Source: Leisingera caerulea DSM 24564 (GTDB taxonomy: Bacteria > Pseudomonadota > Alphaproteobacteria > Rhodobacterales > Rhodobacteraceae). From it: a stretch of DNA of 64,000 nt. The stretch covers positions 3,171,217 through 3,235,216 of the forward strand of contig NZ_KI421513.1 of assembly GCF_000473325.1 (NCBI RefSeq), read 5' to 3'. Position 1 is the stretch's first letter. Each line of letters starts with the position of its first letter. The translations under genes were made by a program, and so were the position numbers. The notes beneath the pieces were generated by a model. It was not told where the DNA came from. It did not search any database and saw only the letters and a program-made list of their open reading frames with translations. This document shows, in pieces, positions 1-8,699 of this stretch.

Positions 1-1
1 G

Positions 2-1153
2 TCGATCATCGGCACGCCCCCGGTGGACCGTCTGGCGATCCGCACCTATGTGAGCGAATTCGACAGCGTCACCATCCGCGAGGCGCTGCTGCGCGAGCAT
101 TACCGTGGCGGCCAGAGCTTCTATGTGGTGCCGCGGATCACCGACCTTCCGGAGGTCGAGGAGTTCCTGAAGGCGCAGCTGCCGGAGCTGACTTACGTGG
201 TGGCGCACGGCCAGATGGCGGCTGGGGAGCTCGATGACCGGATGAACGCCTTCTATGACGGCAAATACGATGTGCTGCTGGCCACCACGATTGTGGAAAG
301 CGGCCTGGATATTCCGACCGCCAACACCATGGTGGTGCACCGCGCCGACATGTTCGGCCTGTCGCAGCTCTATCAGATCCGCGGCCGGGTCGGGCGCTCC
401 AAAACCCGCGCCTATGCCTACCTCACCACCAAACCGCGCCAGCGGCTGACGCCCGCGGCAGAGAAACGTCTGCGGGTGCTGGGCTCGCTGGATACGCTGG
501 GCGCGGGCTTTACCCTTGCCTCGCAAGACCTTGATATCCGGGGCGCCGGCAACCTGTTGGGCGAGGAGCAGTCCGGCCAGATGCGCGATGTGGGCTACGA
601 ACTCTACCAGTCGATGCTGGAAGAGGCGATTGCCAAGATCAAGGCGGGCGAGATGGAGGGCCTGTCGGAGGCCGATGATCAATGGGCGCCGCAAATCAAT
701 CTGGGCGTTCCGGTGCTGATCCCCGAGGATTACGTGCCGGATCTCGATGTGCGCCTCGGCCTCTACCGCCGCCTGTCGTCGCTGTCGACCAAGGTGGAGT
801 TGGAAGGCTTTGCCGCGGAGCTGATCGACCGGTTCGGCAAGCTGCCCAAGGAAGTGAACACGCTGATGCTGGTGGTGCGGATCAAGGCGATGTGCAAGCG
901 CGCAGGCATCGCCAAGATGGACGGCGGCCCCAAGGGGGCGACGATCCAGTTCCACAACGACAAATTCGCCTCGCCGCAGGGGCTGGTGGAGTTCATCCAA
1001 GGCCAGAACGGCCTGGCCAAGGTGAAAGACAACAAGATCGTGGTGCGCCGGGACTGGAAGAAGGACGCCGACAAGATCAAAGGCGCCTTTGCCATCGCCC
1101 GCGATCTGGCAGAGAAAGTCGTGGCCGAGAAGAAGAAGGCGAAGGCGGGGTAA
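2..1153 (+). CDS. mfd: Transcription-repair coupling factor Mfd, C-terminal part (5' end outside window)
   Basis: The reading frame is open from the first bases of the window and ends in TAA at 1153, giving about 383 residues. Mfd is an ATP-driven DNA translocase that removes RNA polymerase stalled at lesions and recruits UvrA. The visible part holds the end of the helicase core: the ESGLDIP segment, the FGLSQLYQIRGRVGRS stretch that carries helicase motif VI, and then the translocation-in-repair motif region. It is followed by the regulatory C-terminal domain (DVRLGLYRRL onward) and a lysine-rich tail (AEKKKAKAG). Full-length Mfd is about 1150 residues, so roughly two thirds lies upstream. 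Family assignment is secure; RecG is excluded by the C-terminal domain. Confidence 0.96.
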   Translation, partial: SIIGTPPVDRLAIRTYVSEFDSVTIREALLREHYRGGQSFYVVPRITDLPEVEEFLKAQLPELTYVVAHGQMAAGELDDRMNAFYDGKYDVLLATTIVESGLDIPTANTMVVHRADMFGLSQLYQIRGRVGRSKTRAYAYLTTKPRQRLTPAAEKRLRVLGSLDTLGAGFTLASQDLDIRGAGNLLGEEQSGQMRDVGYELYQSMLEEAIAKIKAGEMEGLSEADDQWAPQINLGVPVLIPEDYVPDLDVRLGLYRRLSSLSTKVELEGFAAELIDRFGKLPKEVNTLMLVVRIKAMCKRAGIAKMDGGPKGATIQFHNDKFASPQGLVEFIQGQNGLAKVKDNKIVVRRDWKKDADKIKGAFAIARDLAEKVVAEKKKAKAG

Positions 1154-1158
1154 AATAC

Positions 1159-1184
1159 GCCAAGGAAATTCAAACTTCCTTGGC
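1159..1184. terminator. Inverted repeat between the convergent mfd and TPR genes
   Basis: Perfect 9-bp arms GCCAAGGAA and TTCCTTGGC enclose an 8-base loop, just after the mfd stop. The following bases are moderately T-rich on both strands, so it may serve as a terminator in both directions. No clean U-tract is present. Confidence 0.5.
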
Positions 1185-1207
1185 AAACTTCTTCGCAAGA
1201 AATTTTC

Positions 1208-2881
1208 TCAGCCGCAGCAGGAGCTGGGCGTCATCGCCGCCTGAGCGCAGAAACAGGACGCGGCAACGGCGCGGTCAGCGCGTGCCAGCGCCAGATCCAG
1301 TTTCTGTTTTATGTGTTCGATTTCAATATCTTCGCCGCGGGCCTTCAGGCAGTCATGCAGGCCTTTGAGGCTCCAGATATTGTCCGGATGGACCGACGCG
1401 CGCGGCAGGCTGCCATCCAGCCCGAGGTCGGCGCGGTAGACCGCTTCGGCCTCTGCCGCGCGGCCCTGCTCAAACAGCAGCGCCCCCAGTGCGTGGCGGG
1501 TTGGCTGCATCCAGCCCCAGGGCTCATCATACGGCAGGGTGTCGTCCAGATCCGCCGAGCGGCGCAGATGGGCAAAGGCCGCGTCGTAATTGCCCTTGCG
1601 GTATTCGATCTCACCGCGCAGCATTTCTGTCGCGATTTCAAGCAGATCCACCACCCGGTTGTTGTGCAGGAGACGGGTGTCGGGCACCCGGGCCTTGGCC
1701 GCCAGGAACTTCTGCTCCTCGGCCTCGGCTTCCGCCACCCGGCCGGTTGCGGCATAGGCGACGGCCCGGGCGTAATGGGTGTTGGCCGTGAGGGTCCGGT
1801 ACAGCTCCGGGTCCGTGGGCAGCTTCAGCGCCATCGCCTCCTCCCAGCGCCCGAAGCGCACCAGTATATGCGGGTGCATCGCCATGTAGCTTTCGAAATA
1901 ATCCGCCATCGGCGGGCTTTCGATGCGCAGCATGTCCTCCGGCGTCGTGTCCAATATGCCCTGATTGGCCTCCAGCGCGGGCGCAAGCTGGCCCAGGAAC
2001 ATCGCCCCGAAAATGACGAAGTGGTAATTGTGCTGGCGGTAGCCGGTGTAGATGTTGAAGGCGCCCTCGCGCTGGTAATACTTGAGGTCCGCCTCAATCG
2101 CTTTCTGGTTCCAATGCACCACGCTGTGGTAATCGCCGCACAGCACGTCGATATGGGTTGGCATATGCACCAGGTGGCCGGCATCCGGAACCAGCGTGCG
2201 CAGCACGTCGGCGGCCTTCAGCGCCTTTTCCGGCACAGGCGACATCTCCATCAGATGCACATAAAGATGCAGCAGGCCCGGGTGCCGCATGGCGCCGGGG
2301 GCGTTGTCCATCGCCCATTCCAAGACCTCCTGTGCCTCCAGCGTGGCGGCACCTTCGGCGGGCTGGCCGGACTTCAGATCCCACATCTGCCAAGGTGTCA
2401 GATTCAAGAGGCTCTCGGCATAGACCGTGCGCAGGTCCAGGTGATCGGGGCAGGCGGCAAAGGCCGCGCGCATGGCATCGGCAAAGGCATAGTCCCAGGC
2501 GTGCATGTCCTCCACTGCCGTGCGCTGGGGGTAGCGGGCCTGCAGGGCACGGATCAGCTGCTGTTCAGGCTCGCTGCAGCCCTCGCTGCAGGCCAGCGCG
2601 GATTTGGCGGCGTCAAAGGCTTCGGCCAGCGCCTTGGCGCGGCCCTGATCGTCACGCAAGGCCCAGGGCAGGTTGTAGTTCGGCCCAGCCGCATAGGCCA
2701 CGCCCCAATGGGCCATGGCGCACCGCGGATCATGCTTCAGCGCGCGCTGGAAGCAGGCGATGGCTTCCTCGTGATTGTAGCCATAGGTCCAGACCAGGCC
2801 GCGGTCGAACCAGCGCTGCGCCTCGGGCGAGGTGGTGGTCACCGGGCAGGAATAGCTGCCGAGATCATAATCGTAGCCCAT
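1208..2881 (-). CDS. Tetratricopeptide-repeat protein, 557 aa, unknown function
   Basis: This is a large soluble protein with no signal peptide. TPR-like helices are visible near the N-terminus (WFDRGLVWTYGYNHEEAIACFQRAL, followed by a second helix pair with AMAHWG) and again around residues 430-500 (YRKGNYDAAFAHLRRSADL and a later ALFEQGRAAEAEAVYRADL). Similar proteins are common in Proteobacteria and have no assigned reaction; a scaffold role is likely from the repeats. The C-terminus is cysteine-rich (SCFCAQAAMTPSSCCG), which could bind metal or be poorly conserved. The ATG at 2881 has a good ribosome-binding site (GGGGAGG, 8 bases upstream) that lies inside the terminator hairpin of the preceding efflux gene. 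Confidence 0.8.
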   Translation of the reverse strand: MGYDYDLGSYSCPVTTTSPEAQRWFDRGLVWTYGYNHEEAIACFQRALKHDPRCAMAHWGVAYAAGPNYNLPWALRDDQGRAKALAEAFDAAKSALACSEGCSEPEQQLIRALQARYPQRTAVEDMHAWDYAFADAMRAAFAACPDHLDLRTVYAESLLNLTPWQMWDLKSGQPAEGAATLEAQEVLEWAMDNAPGAMRHPGLLHLYVHLMEMSPVPEKALKAADVLRTLVPDAGHLVHMPTHIDVLCGDYHSVVHWNQKAIEADLKYYQREGAFNIYTGYRQHNYHFVIFGAMFLGQLAPALEANQGILDTTPEDMLRIESPPMADYFESYMAMHPHILVRFGRWEEAMALKLPTDPELYRTLTANTHYARAVAYAATGRVAEAEAEEQKFLAAKARVPDTRLLHNNRVVDLLEIATEMLRGEIEYRKGNYDAAFAHLRRSADLDDTLPYDEPWGWMQPTRHALGALLFEQGRAAEAEAVYRADLGLDGSLPRASVHPDNIWSLKGLHDCLKARGEDIEIEHIKQKLDLALARADRAVAASCFCAQAAMTPSSCCG

Positions 2882-2882
2882 G

Positions 2883-2913
2883 AAAAAAACCTCCCCAACT
2901 GATTGGAGAGGTT
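2883..2913 (-). terminator. Rho-independent terminator of the MFS gene; 3' arm doubles as RBS of the TPR gene
   Basis: Read on the minus strand, an 11-bp stem (AACCTCTCCAA with TTGGGGAGGTT, one G-U pair, loop TCAG) is followed at once by seven T. The ATG of the TPR gene follows one base after the T run, and GGGGAGG in the 3' arm is its Shine-Dalgarno sequence. Confidence 0.8.
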
Positions 2914-2942
2914 AGGGTTTGGCTCCCAAACGGGCAAGACGC

Positions 2943-4166
2943 TTATTCGGCGGGCAGCCGCGCTTCAGCTCTGGCCATCTGCAGCATCAGCAGGAAACCG
3001 AGAGCCGCCATGGTCAGCAGCCCGGCGCCCAGCGGCATCAGGGAGCCGTCGAACAACAGTCCGACCGGGGCGGCAATGGCGGCGGCCAGAACGGTGGAGA
3101 TCGCCCCGATCACCGAGGCCGCCATGCCGGCGATATGGCCCATCGGCTCCATCGCGATGGCGTTCAGGTTGCCCAGGGTGGTGCCGGCCAGAAAGAAAAC
3201 ACTGGTCTGCCAGGCGATGAACAGGCCGAACAGCAGCCCGTCCGGCAGCGGGCTGCAGCTGAGGAACAGCATAGCGGCAGAGGCGACGATCTGCACGGCA
3301 AGCGACCATGTCACGATGCGGCGCATCCCGACCCGGACCACGATAGCGGCGTTCAGCAGGCTGGCCGTTCCCGCCATCAGCGCCACAAAGCCGAACCAGA
3401 ACGGGAAGCTGTCTGCCCGGCCGAAGATCACATCATAGACCGGCTGCACCATGGTCAGCATGGTGAACAGCATACCCAGGCACAGGGTCTGCACCATGAT
3501 CGACAGGCGCACGGTGGGATGGCCCAGCATCTCCTTTACTGCGCCCAGCATCAGCGGCAGGCGGAACGGGCGGCGGTTTTCCCGGGCCAGGGTTTCCGGC
3601 AGCCGCAGTCCCATCCACATCACGATGATGACGGCGAAGATGGCGAAGGCCAGGAAGATGCCGCGCCACCCGGAAAACGCGATGATGCCCGCGCCCAGCA
3701 TCGGCGCGAAGGCCGGCACCAGGGTAAAGATCATCATCGCAATCGACATCAGGCGTGCCATTTCCCGGCCCGCATACAGGTCGCGCACGATGGCGATGCC
3801 GACAATGCGCGGCCCCGCGGCCCCCAGGCCCATAACCACGCGGGAGGCCAGCAGCAGCTCCAGCGATTGCGCCTGCCAGGCAACCGCAGCGGCAACGATA
3901 TACAGCACCGCACCGCCGGCAATGACGCGCTTGCGGCCGAAGGCATCGGACAGCGGGCCGGTGAAAAAGGTGCCTACACCCATGCCCAGCACAAAGGACG
4001 TCAGCACCAGCTGCGCTTGGTTCACGTCGTCCGGGCTCAGCGCTGCGCCGATCTCGGGCAGGGCGGGCAGCATCGCGTCGATGGAAAAGGCAATGGTGGC
4101 AAACATCATCGCGATCAGCGCAATGAACTCAGCCTTGGCCATGCCGTGAGCGGGGGACTGTGACAT
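2943..4166 (-). CDS. Bcr/CflA-type multidrug efflux MFS transporter, 407 aa
   Basis: A 12-helix major facilitator protein, of the drug:proton antiporter type. The N-terminal half has FIALIAMMFATIAFSIDAMLPALPEI, typical of the Bcr/CflA family (the D in helix 1). The loop after helix 2 reads GPLSDAFGRKRV, the MFS signature. The length of 407 residues is normal. Substrates cannot be read from sequence. It ends at a strong terminator directly before the TPR gene, so the two may be co-transcribed only by read-through. The start ATG at 4166 is the only one giving a complete first helix. Confidence 0.88.
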   Translation of the reverse strand: MSQSPAHGMAKAEFIALIAMMFATIAFSIDAMLPALPEIGAALSPDDVNQAQLVLTSFVLGMGVGTFFTGPLSDAFGRKRVIAGGAVLYIVAAAVAWQAQSLELLLASRVVMGLGAAGPRIVGIAIVRDLYAGREMARLMSIAMMIFTLVPAFAPMLGAGIIAFSGWRGIFLAFAIFAVIIVMWMGLRLPETLARENRRPFRLPLMLGAVKEMLGHPTVRLSIMVQTLCLGMLFTMLTMVQPVYDVIFGRADSFPFWFGFVALMAGTASLLNAAIVVRVGMRRIVTWSLAVQIVASAAMLFLSCSPLPDGLLFGLFIAWQTSVFFLAGTTLGNLNAIAMEPMGHIAGMAASVIGAISTVLAAAIAAPVGLLFDGSLMPLGAGLLTMAALGFLLMLQMARAEARLPAE

Positions 4167-4319
4167 CTGAAACCTCTAACAGCTCTTCAGAGGATTCCGG
4201 GGAAATGACGCCGGTCTGGGAGCCGTTCGGTTCCGCTACCATAAACCGGCCAGCCGTGCCAGCGCCCGGCTGCACAGGGCACTGTGCATAGTTGCGATGC
4301 TAAGTAAATTCCCGGCGCG

Positions 4320-4985
4320 CTATGCGCCGTCTGCTGCTTTCAGCTGCTGCAGAATGTCCTCGATGACCTGCTTCCACAGCTCCGGCGGCTGCGCACCCGG
4401 CACCGCGTGCTGGCTGGCAACGATGAAGGTCGGCACCGAGGTCACCCCCATCTTGCGGGAATGGGCGTCGCGGTCGCGGATCTCCTGCACGTCGCTGTCG
4501 CCTTCCAGCAGACGGGCGGCGACGTCCGCCTCCATGCCGGCTTCCTGTGCGATTTCCGCGAGGACTGCATGGTCGCCAATGTCCTTGGCATCCACGAAAT
4601 AGGCTTTGAACAGGGCATCGACGACCTGCGTCTGCTTGCCCTCGATCCCGGCCCAATGGATCAGTCGGTGCGCATCCAGCGTGTTTGGGGTGCGCTTCAT
4701 CGCTTCGAAATTGATCGTCAGCCCGGCCTTCTCCGCGTGTTCCACCACCGGGGCATAGGCCTTCACCGCGCCCTCCTTGCCGCCGAACTTGCGCTCCAGG
4801 TAGTCGCGCCGGTCCATGCCCTCGCGCGGCATGTCCGGGTTCAGCTGGAACGGGTGCCACTCGATGACAAAGGGATGATCCGGCACCTCGGCCAGCGCCT
4901 TGTCCAGATGGGTCTTGCCGATATAGCACCAGGGGCAGATCGGGTCCGACAGGATGTCGAGCTTGACGGTGGCCATGTGGGTCAT
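4320..4985 (-). CDS. DsbA-family (FrnE-like) cytoplasmic oxidoreductase, 221 aa
   Basis: A thioredoxin-fold protein of the DsbA/2-hydroxychromene-2-carboxylate isomerase superfamily. The CPWC active-site pair lies near residue 16 (ILSDPICPWCYIG), and the protein has the helical insert and a late cis-proline region (TSVPTFIV). No signal peptide is seen, so it probably acts in the cytoplasm, as FrnE proteins do. The start at 4985 overlaps the stop of the ligase gene as ATGA, which implies translational coupling; a second ATG nine bases later (4976) is a possible alternative. The reason for pairing it with an acyl-CoA ligase is not clear from the sequence. Confidence 0.87.
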   Translation of the reverse strand: MTHMATVKLDILSDPICPWCYIGKTHLDKALAEVPDHPFVIEWHPFQLNPDMPREGMDRRDYLERKFGGKEGAVKAYAPVVEHAEKAGLTINFEAMKRTPNTLDAHRLIHWAGIEGKQTQVVDALFKAYFVDAKDIGDHAVLAEIAQEAGMEADVAARLLEGDSDVQEIRDRDAHSRKMGVTSVPTFIVASQHAVPGAQPPELWKQVIEDILQQLKAADGA

Positions 4986-6487
4986 CCTTTGAACAGGGCA
5001 GGCAGGGCGCGGCGCAGCAGTTTCCCGTTGGCGCCGGTGGGCAGCGCGTCCAGGCGGACATAGGCGCGGGGCTGCTTGTAGCGGGCCAGGCGCCGGGATG
5101 CAAAGGCCTGCAGCTCTTCCGTCTTCAACTCTTCGGGACCGGTATAGAAGGCGGCGATGACATAAGTGTCTTCCTTCACCTCCACCGCGGCGGCCCCGGC
5201 CTGGGTGATGCCGGGGTGGGCGGCGAGTGCAGTTTCGACCTCGATTGGCGAAACGCGGTAACCGCCGGCGTTCATCATGTCGTCGCCACGCCCCAGATAG
5301 CTTATCTGGCCGTCCGCCGCCATCACGCCCTGGTCGCCGGTCAGGAACCACTCGCCCTGGTAACGGGCGGCGGTTTCTTCCGGCGCGTTCAGATAGCCAA
5401 GCATCAGCCCGGGGTCGGTGCGGTGGATGGCGATAGTGCCTTCTTGACCCATCGGGACCGGCCCGTCCGCGCCCAGAATGGCCACCTTCCGGCCCTTTTG
5501 CGGCTGGCCCAATGCGTCCTCCTGTGCCGGGTGCGACGGTGACGCGGAAATGAAGGTTGAGCATTCCGACATGCCGAAAGCCTCATAAAGCCCGCGGCCG
5601 GCGGCGGCCTCCCAGGCTTCGTGAAGGTGGCGTGAGAGCTTTTCACCAGCGCAAAGCCCGTGCCGCAGGTCCGGCAGATCCAGGGGGGCGCCGCGCAGCA
5701 TCTTGCGGTAAACGCCCGGGGCCGCGGCGAACAGGGTTGCGCGGTGGTGCCGCAGCAGCTGTGGCAGGTCTTCGGGCGGTGTGCCCGGCGCCGGGATCAG
5801 CGCCGTGGCGCCCGCGGCCCAAGGGTCCATCAGGCCGGTGCCCAGCGTGAAGGTCCAGTTGAACGCACCCGCGTGCAGCAGCCGGTCCTGTTCCGTCAGC
5901 CCGTACCAGCCGTCAATCATCATCTGCCGCGCCCAGACCGCCCGGTGGGCATGCGCCACGGCGCGCGGATTTCCGCTTGTGCCCGAGGTATAGACCACAT
6001 AGGCCAGCCGGTCCGGGTCCCCGGAAGCGTAGCCGCAGGAGGGAAGGCTGTGCATCGTCAGCAGGTCTGCGGTGGTGATCTGGTGCGGGTGACTCGCGCA
6101 GGCCACTGCCGGATCCCGCAGAACCGCCGCGGGCTTCAGATCCGCGATGATGCGGGCGGTTTCGGCCTCCGTCAGCTGGGCAGAGGTGGGCACCGGCACC
6201 AGCCCGGCAGCAATGGCGCCGAGATAGGCGATCGGAAACTCGACCGTGTTGCCAAGCCGCATCAGCACGATGTCACCGGGCTTGAGCCCGGCCGCCAGCA
6301 GCCCGGTTCCGGTGCCGCGGACGGCGGCCTCCAGCCGGGCAAAGCTCCAATCTTCGCATGCATCGCCCGTCAGGACCGACAGCGCGGTCTTTTCCGCCAG
6401 GCGCCCGGCATGGCGCAGCACGTGGGCGGCCAGGTTGAAGGGAGACGGGCAGGGCGCGAAGGGCCCCTGATCAAAAACAGACAGCAT
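4982..6487 (-). CDS. AMP-forming acyl/aryl-CoA ligase, 501 aa
   Basis: Member of the ANL adenylating superfamily, which activates a carboxylic acid to acyl-AMP and then to the CoA thioester. The ATP-binding motif reads YTSGTSGNPRAV near residue 170, with arginine where most members have lysine. The YEAFGMSE motif follows in the middle of the protein, and YLGRGDDMMNAGGYRVSPIEVE marks the hinge. The catalytic lysine is present in PTGANGKLLRR near the C-terminus. Overall it resembles benzoate-CoA or short-chain acyl-CoA ligases; the true acid is unknown. The gene is divergent from the XRE-cupin regulator 58 bases away, which probably controls it, and is coupled to the DsbA-like gene. Confidence 0.88.
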   Translation of the reverse strand: MLSVFDQGPFAPCPSPFNLAAHVLRHAGRLAEKTALSVLTGDACEDWSFARLEAAVRGTGTGLLAAGLKPGDIVLMRLGNTVEFPIAYLGAIAAGLVPVPTSAQLTEAETARIIADLKPAAVLRDPAVACASHPHQITTADLLTMHSLPSCGYASGDPDRLAYVVYTSGTSGNPRAVAHAHRAVWARQMMIDGWYGLTEQDRLLHAGAFNWTFTLGTGLMDPWAAGATALIPAPGTPPEDLPQLLRHHRATLFAAAPGVYRKMLRGAPLDLPDLRHGLCAGEKLSRHLHEAWEAAAGRGLYEAFGMSECSTFISASPSHPAQEDALGQPQKGRKVAILGADGPVPMGQEGTIAIHRTDPGLMLGYLNAPEETAARYQGEWFLTGDQGVMAADGQISYLGRGDDMMNAGGYRVSPIEVETALAAHPGITQAGAAAVEVKEDTYVIAAFYTGPEELKTEELQAFASRRLARYKQPRAYVRLDALPTGANGKLLRRALPALFKG

Positions 6488-6551
6488 GGCAAATGGCTAG
6501 CCCGCGCTGTCCTGCGTTGCAAGGCGCGCAGGTGCGGCTTATAGAGTGCCT

Positions 6552-7175
6552 ATGACTGGCCGTGACCCGAAATCCCTGATCACCATCGCCCGTGCCAATG
6601 GCGGCGAAGACGACGCAGAACCGCTGGATCTGGGCGCCCGGGTGCGGGAGCTGCGCAAGGCGCGTGACTGGACGCTGGAGCACGCGGCCAATCAGGCCGG
6701 GCTGGCCCGCTCAACGCTTTCCAAAATCGAAAACGGCCAGATGTCACCGACTTACGAGGCGTTGAAAAAGCTGGCCGAAGGCTTGCAGATCACTATTCCG
6801 CAGCTGTTCACGCCGCCGCAGCGGGATCAGGTGAACGGGCGCATGACGGTGACCAAATCGGGCGACGGATCCGCCCATGCCACCGCGACCTATGAGCACG
6901 AACTGCTGGCAGACGGCCTCACGCGCAAGCAGATGCTGCCGTACCGTGCGCGGGTGCGAGCGCGGTCGATGGAAGAATTCGACGGTTGGGTGCGCCATGA
7001 CGGCGAGGAGTTCCTGTATGTGCTGACTGGCGTGGTCAAGCTCTACACGGAGTTCTATGAGCCGGTCGAGATGCGCCGCGGCGACAGCGCCTATTACGAT
7101 GCCGCCATGGGGCACAACGTCATCTCCGTCAGCCCCGAAGATGCAATGATCCTCTGGGTGACGTCGCTGGCCTGA
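6552..7175 (+). CDS. XRE-family regulator with C-terminal cupin domain, 207 aa
   Basis: Residues about 25-85 form a helix-turn-helix of the XRE type (VRELRKARDWTLEHAANQAGLARSTLSKIENGQMSPTYEALKKLAEGL). The C-terminal half is a small cupin barrel (the DGEEFLYVLTGVVKLYTE region and RRGDSAYYDAAMGHNV), the usual effector-binding part of such regulators. They generally control a neighbouring catabolic operon. The divergent acyl-CoA ligase gene, 58 bp away, is the obvious target. An in-frame GTG at 6546 could also serve as start; the ATG at 6552 is preferred. Confidence 0.88.
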   Translation: MTGRDPKSLITIARANGGEDDAEPLDLGARVRELRKARDWTLEHAANQAGLARSTLSKIENGQMSPTYEALKKLAEGLQITIPQLFTPPQRDQVNGRMTVTKSGDGSAHATATYEHELLADGLTRKQMLPYRARVRARSMEEFDGWVRHDGEEFLYVLTGVVKLYTEFYEPVEMRRGDSAYYDAAMGHNVISVSPEDAMILWVTSLA

Positions 7176-7185
7176 CGGCAGGGCA

Positions 7186-7416
7186 CTAGTGCTTGCGCCC
7201 GTCCAGCTCTCTCAGCAGGCTTTCGATATACAGGAAATCGTCCACCTCCTCCCTGGCTTCATTCAAGGTGAGGTGATGGGTACGGGCCAGATAGGCAACG
7301 AATTTGTCCCGGTCATCCAATATGGACGGCGCATTGCTGGCTTTCAGATGCGGAAAGCGCTGTTTGATGCGGGGCATCCTGTCAATCCAGCTGGCAGCTG
7401 CTGCTTGTACAGGCAT
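7186..7416 (-). CDS. Small conserved-looking protein, 76 aa, unknown function
   Basis: A short charged helical protein without signal peptide or membrane segment. The composition and the lack of overlap with a better frame support coding. The sequence has a basic N-terminal half (RMPRIKQRFPHLKAS) and an acidic C-terminal helix (LNEAREEVDDFLYIESLLREL). I do not recognise the family. It sits ten bases from the end of the regulator gene (tail to tail) and upstream of nothing on its own strand, so it may be monocistronic. Confidence 0.6.
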   Translation of the reverse strand: MPVQAAAASWIDRMPRIKQRFPHLKASNAPSILDDRDKFVAYLARTHHLTLNEAREEVDDFLYIESLLRELDGRKH

Positions 7417-7511
7417 GGGGGGGCACTCCCTGACAAACGGTTTATGTTTTTTTGGACCCCCATGTTATCACTTTTCCGGCAATTTTGTAACGGCCCGCCG
7501 CGGGCGTCGGA

Positions 7512-8204
7512 TCAGCCCTGCCGGGCTCGGCGGCTTTCCGCCGTGGCGGGAGGTTCGGCAAACAGGCGGGTCAGCACAACGTGGCCAATGCCGACCGCAA
7601 TCAGCTGCATCGCGATGAACATCGGAATGTGGCCCGGATAGATCCCTGCGAAGGTATCGGTGAAGCCGCGCGCAATGGTCACCGCCGGATTGGCAAAGCT
7701 GGTGGAGGAGGTGAACCAATAGGCGCCGGTGATGTAGAGGCCAACCAGCGGGGGCACTGCGTCGGGACGCGACCGCAGCCCCCCGAAGATCACGAACAGC
7801 AGCCCGAAGGTGGCCAGGATCTCGGAAAACCACTGACCGCTGCCGGTGCGGTGCATGGTGGCTGAGCTTTGCAGAATTGCAAGGTCGAACATCGCATGGC
7901 AGGCCCAGACGCCAAGGATGCCGCCGGCTGTCTGCGCCAGCATATAGGGGGCCGCGGCGCTCCAGGGATGCTCGCGGCGCAGAGCAAAGGCGAGGGTCAC
8001 CGCCGGATTGAAATGGGCGCCGGAGACCGGGCCCAGGGTGGTGATGATCACATAGAGCATACAGCCCGTGGCCACGGCATTGGCCAGCAGCGCCAAGGCG
8101 ACGTTGCCGTCCGCAAGGGTCTCCGCCATGATGCCGGAGCCAACCACCCCAACCAGCAGCATCGCGGTGCCCAGGCCCTCGGCCAGAAGTTTCTGCGCGG
8201 TCAT
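7512..8204 (-). CDS. aqpS: Aquaglyceroporin (MIP family), AqpS-like, in the arsenic operon, 230 aa
   Basis: Six hydrophobic helices and both pore motifs are visible: HFNPAVTLA in the first half and FANPAVTIARGF in the second. Members of this branch, first described in Sinorhizobium meliloti, sit in arsenic operons and let arsenite leave the cell down its gradient after arsenate has been reduced. The location directly behind two arsC modules supports the same role. The start at 8204 overlaps the arsC stop as ATGA; a longer frame upstream exists but would run through arsC. No ArsB or Acr3 pump is visible nearby, so this channel would be the arsenite exit in this cluster. Confidence 0.9.
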   Translation of the reverse strand: MTAQKLLAEGLGTAMLLVGVVGSGIMAETLADGNVALALLANAVATGCMLYVIITTLGPVSGAHFNPAVTLAFALRREHPWSAAAPYMLAQTAGGILGVWACHAMFDLAILQSSATMHRTGSGQWFSEILATFGLLFVIFGGLRSRPDAVPPLVGLYITGAYWFTSSTSFANPAVTIARGFTDTFAGIYPGHIPMFIAMQLIAVGIGHVVLTRLFAEPPATAESRRARQG

Positions 8205-8677
8205 GCGATCTCTCCAATCCGCTTGAGCTGCTGCGACAGGTCTGCCGGGCTCATGGTTTCGAACGGCATCTCCAGCAGCGCCTTGGCGCGCTGTTCCAGC
8301 GTGGCATAGGCGGCGCGGAAGGCAGCGTCCCAGTCCGGCTGCGCAGCCGCTGCCGGATCTTCGACACCCCAATGGGCGCGCACCGGCGCGCCGGGCCAGA
8401 CCGGGCAGGTTTCGCCCGCGGCAGAGGCGCAGACTGTGATCACCATATCCATCTCCGGCGCGCCTTCGGCGGCAAATTCATCCCAGCTTTTGGAGCGGGC
8501 ACCGGAGGTGTCGTGGCCCAGTTCCTCAAGCAGCACCAGCGACTGCGGATGCACTTTGCCGGTTGGGTTGGAGCCTGCCGAATACGCCCGCACGCGGCCT
8601 GCGCCCAGAGTGTTGAAGATCGACTCCAGCAGGATCGAGCGTGCGGAGTTGCCGGTGCAGAGGACAAGAATGTTCAT
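8201..8677 (-). CDS. arsC: Arsenate reductase, low-molecular-weight phosphatase type, 158 aa
   Basis: Thioredoxin-coupled arsenate reductases of this class use a phosphatase-like loop, here VLCTGNSARS with the nucleophilic Cys at residue 7 and the arginine at the loop end. The two further redox cysteines are in TVCASAAGETCPVWPG. Length is normal for the class, with a slightly extended C-terminus. It follows the ArsR-ArsC fusion by 22 bases and is coupled to aqpS by an ATGA overlap. It reduces arsenate to arsenite in the cytoplasm. The operon therefore encodes two complete reductase domains. Confidence 0.92.
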   Translation of the reverse strand: MNILVLCTGNSARSILLESIFNTLGAGRVRAYSAGSNPTGKVHPQSLVLLEELGHDTSGARSKSWDEFAAEGAPEMDMVITVCASAAGETCPVWPGAPVRAHWGVEDPAAAAQPDWDAAFRAAYATLEQRAKALLEMPFETMSPADLSQQLKRIGEIA

Positions 8678-8699
8678 GGATGAGGACCGTTCTAAAAGG

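Noticed and set aside
7417..7511. GC palindrome GCCCGCCGCGGGC as aqpS terminator
   Set aside because: No T run follows on the minus strand and the loop is too small for a convincing hairpin.
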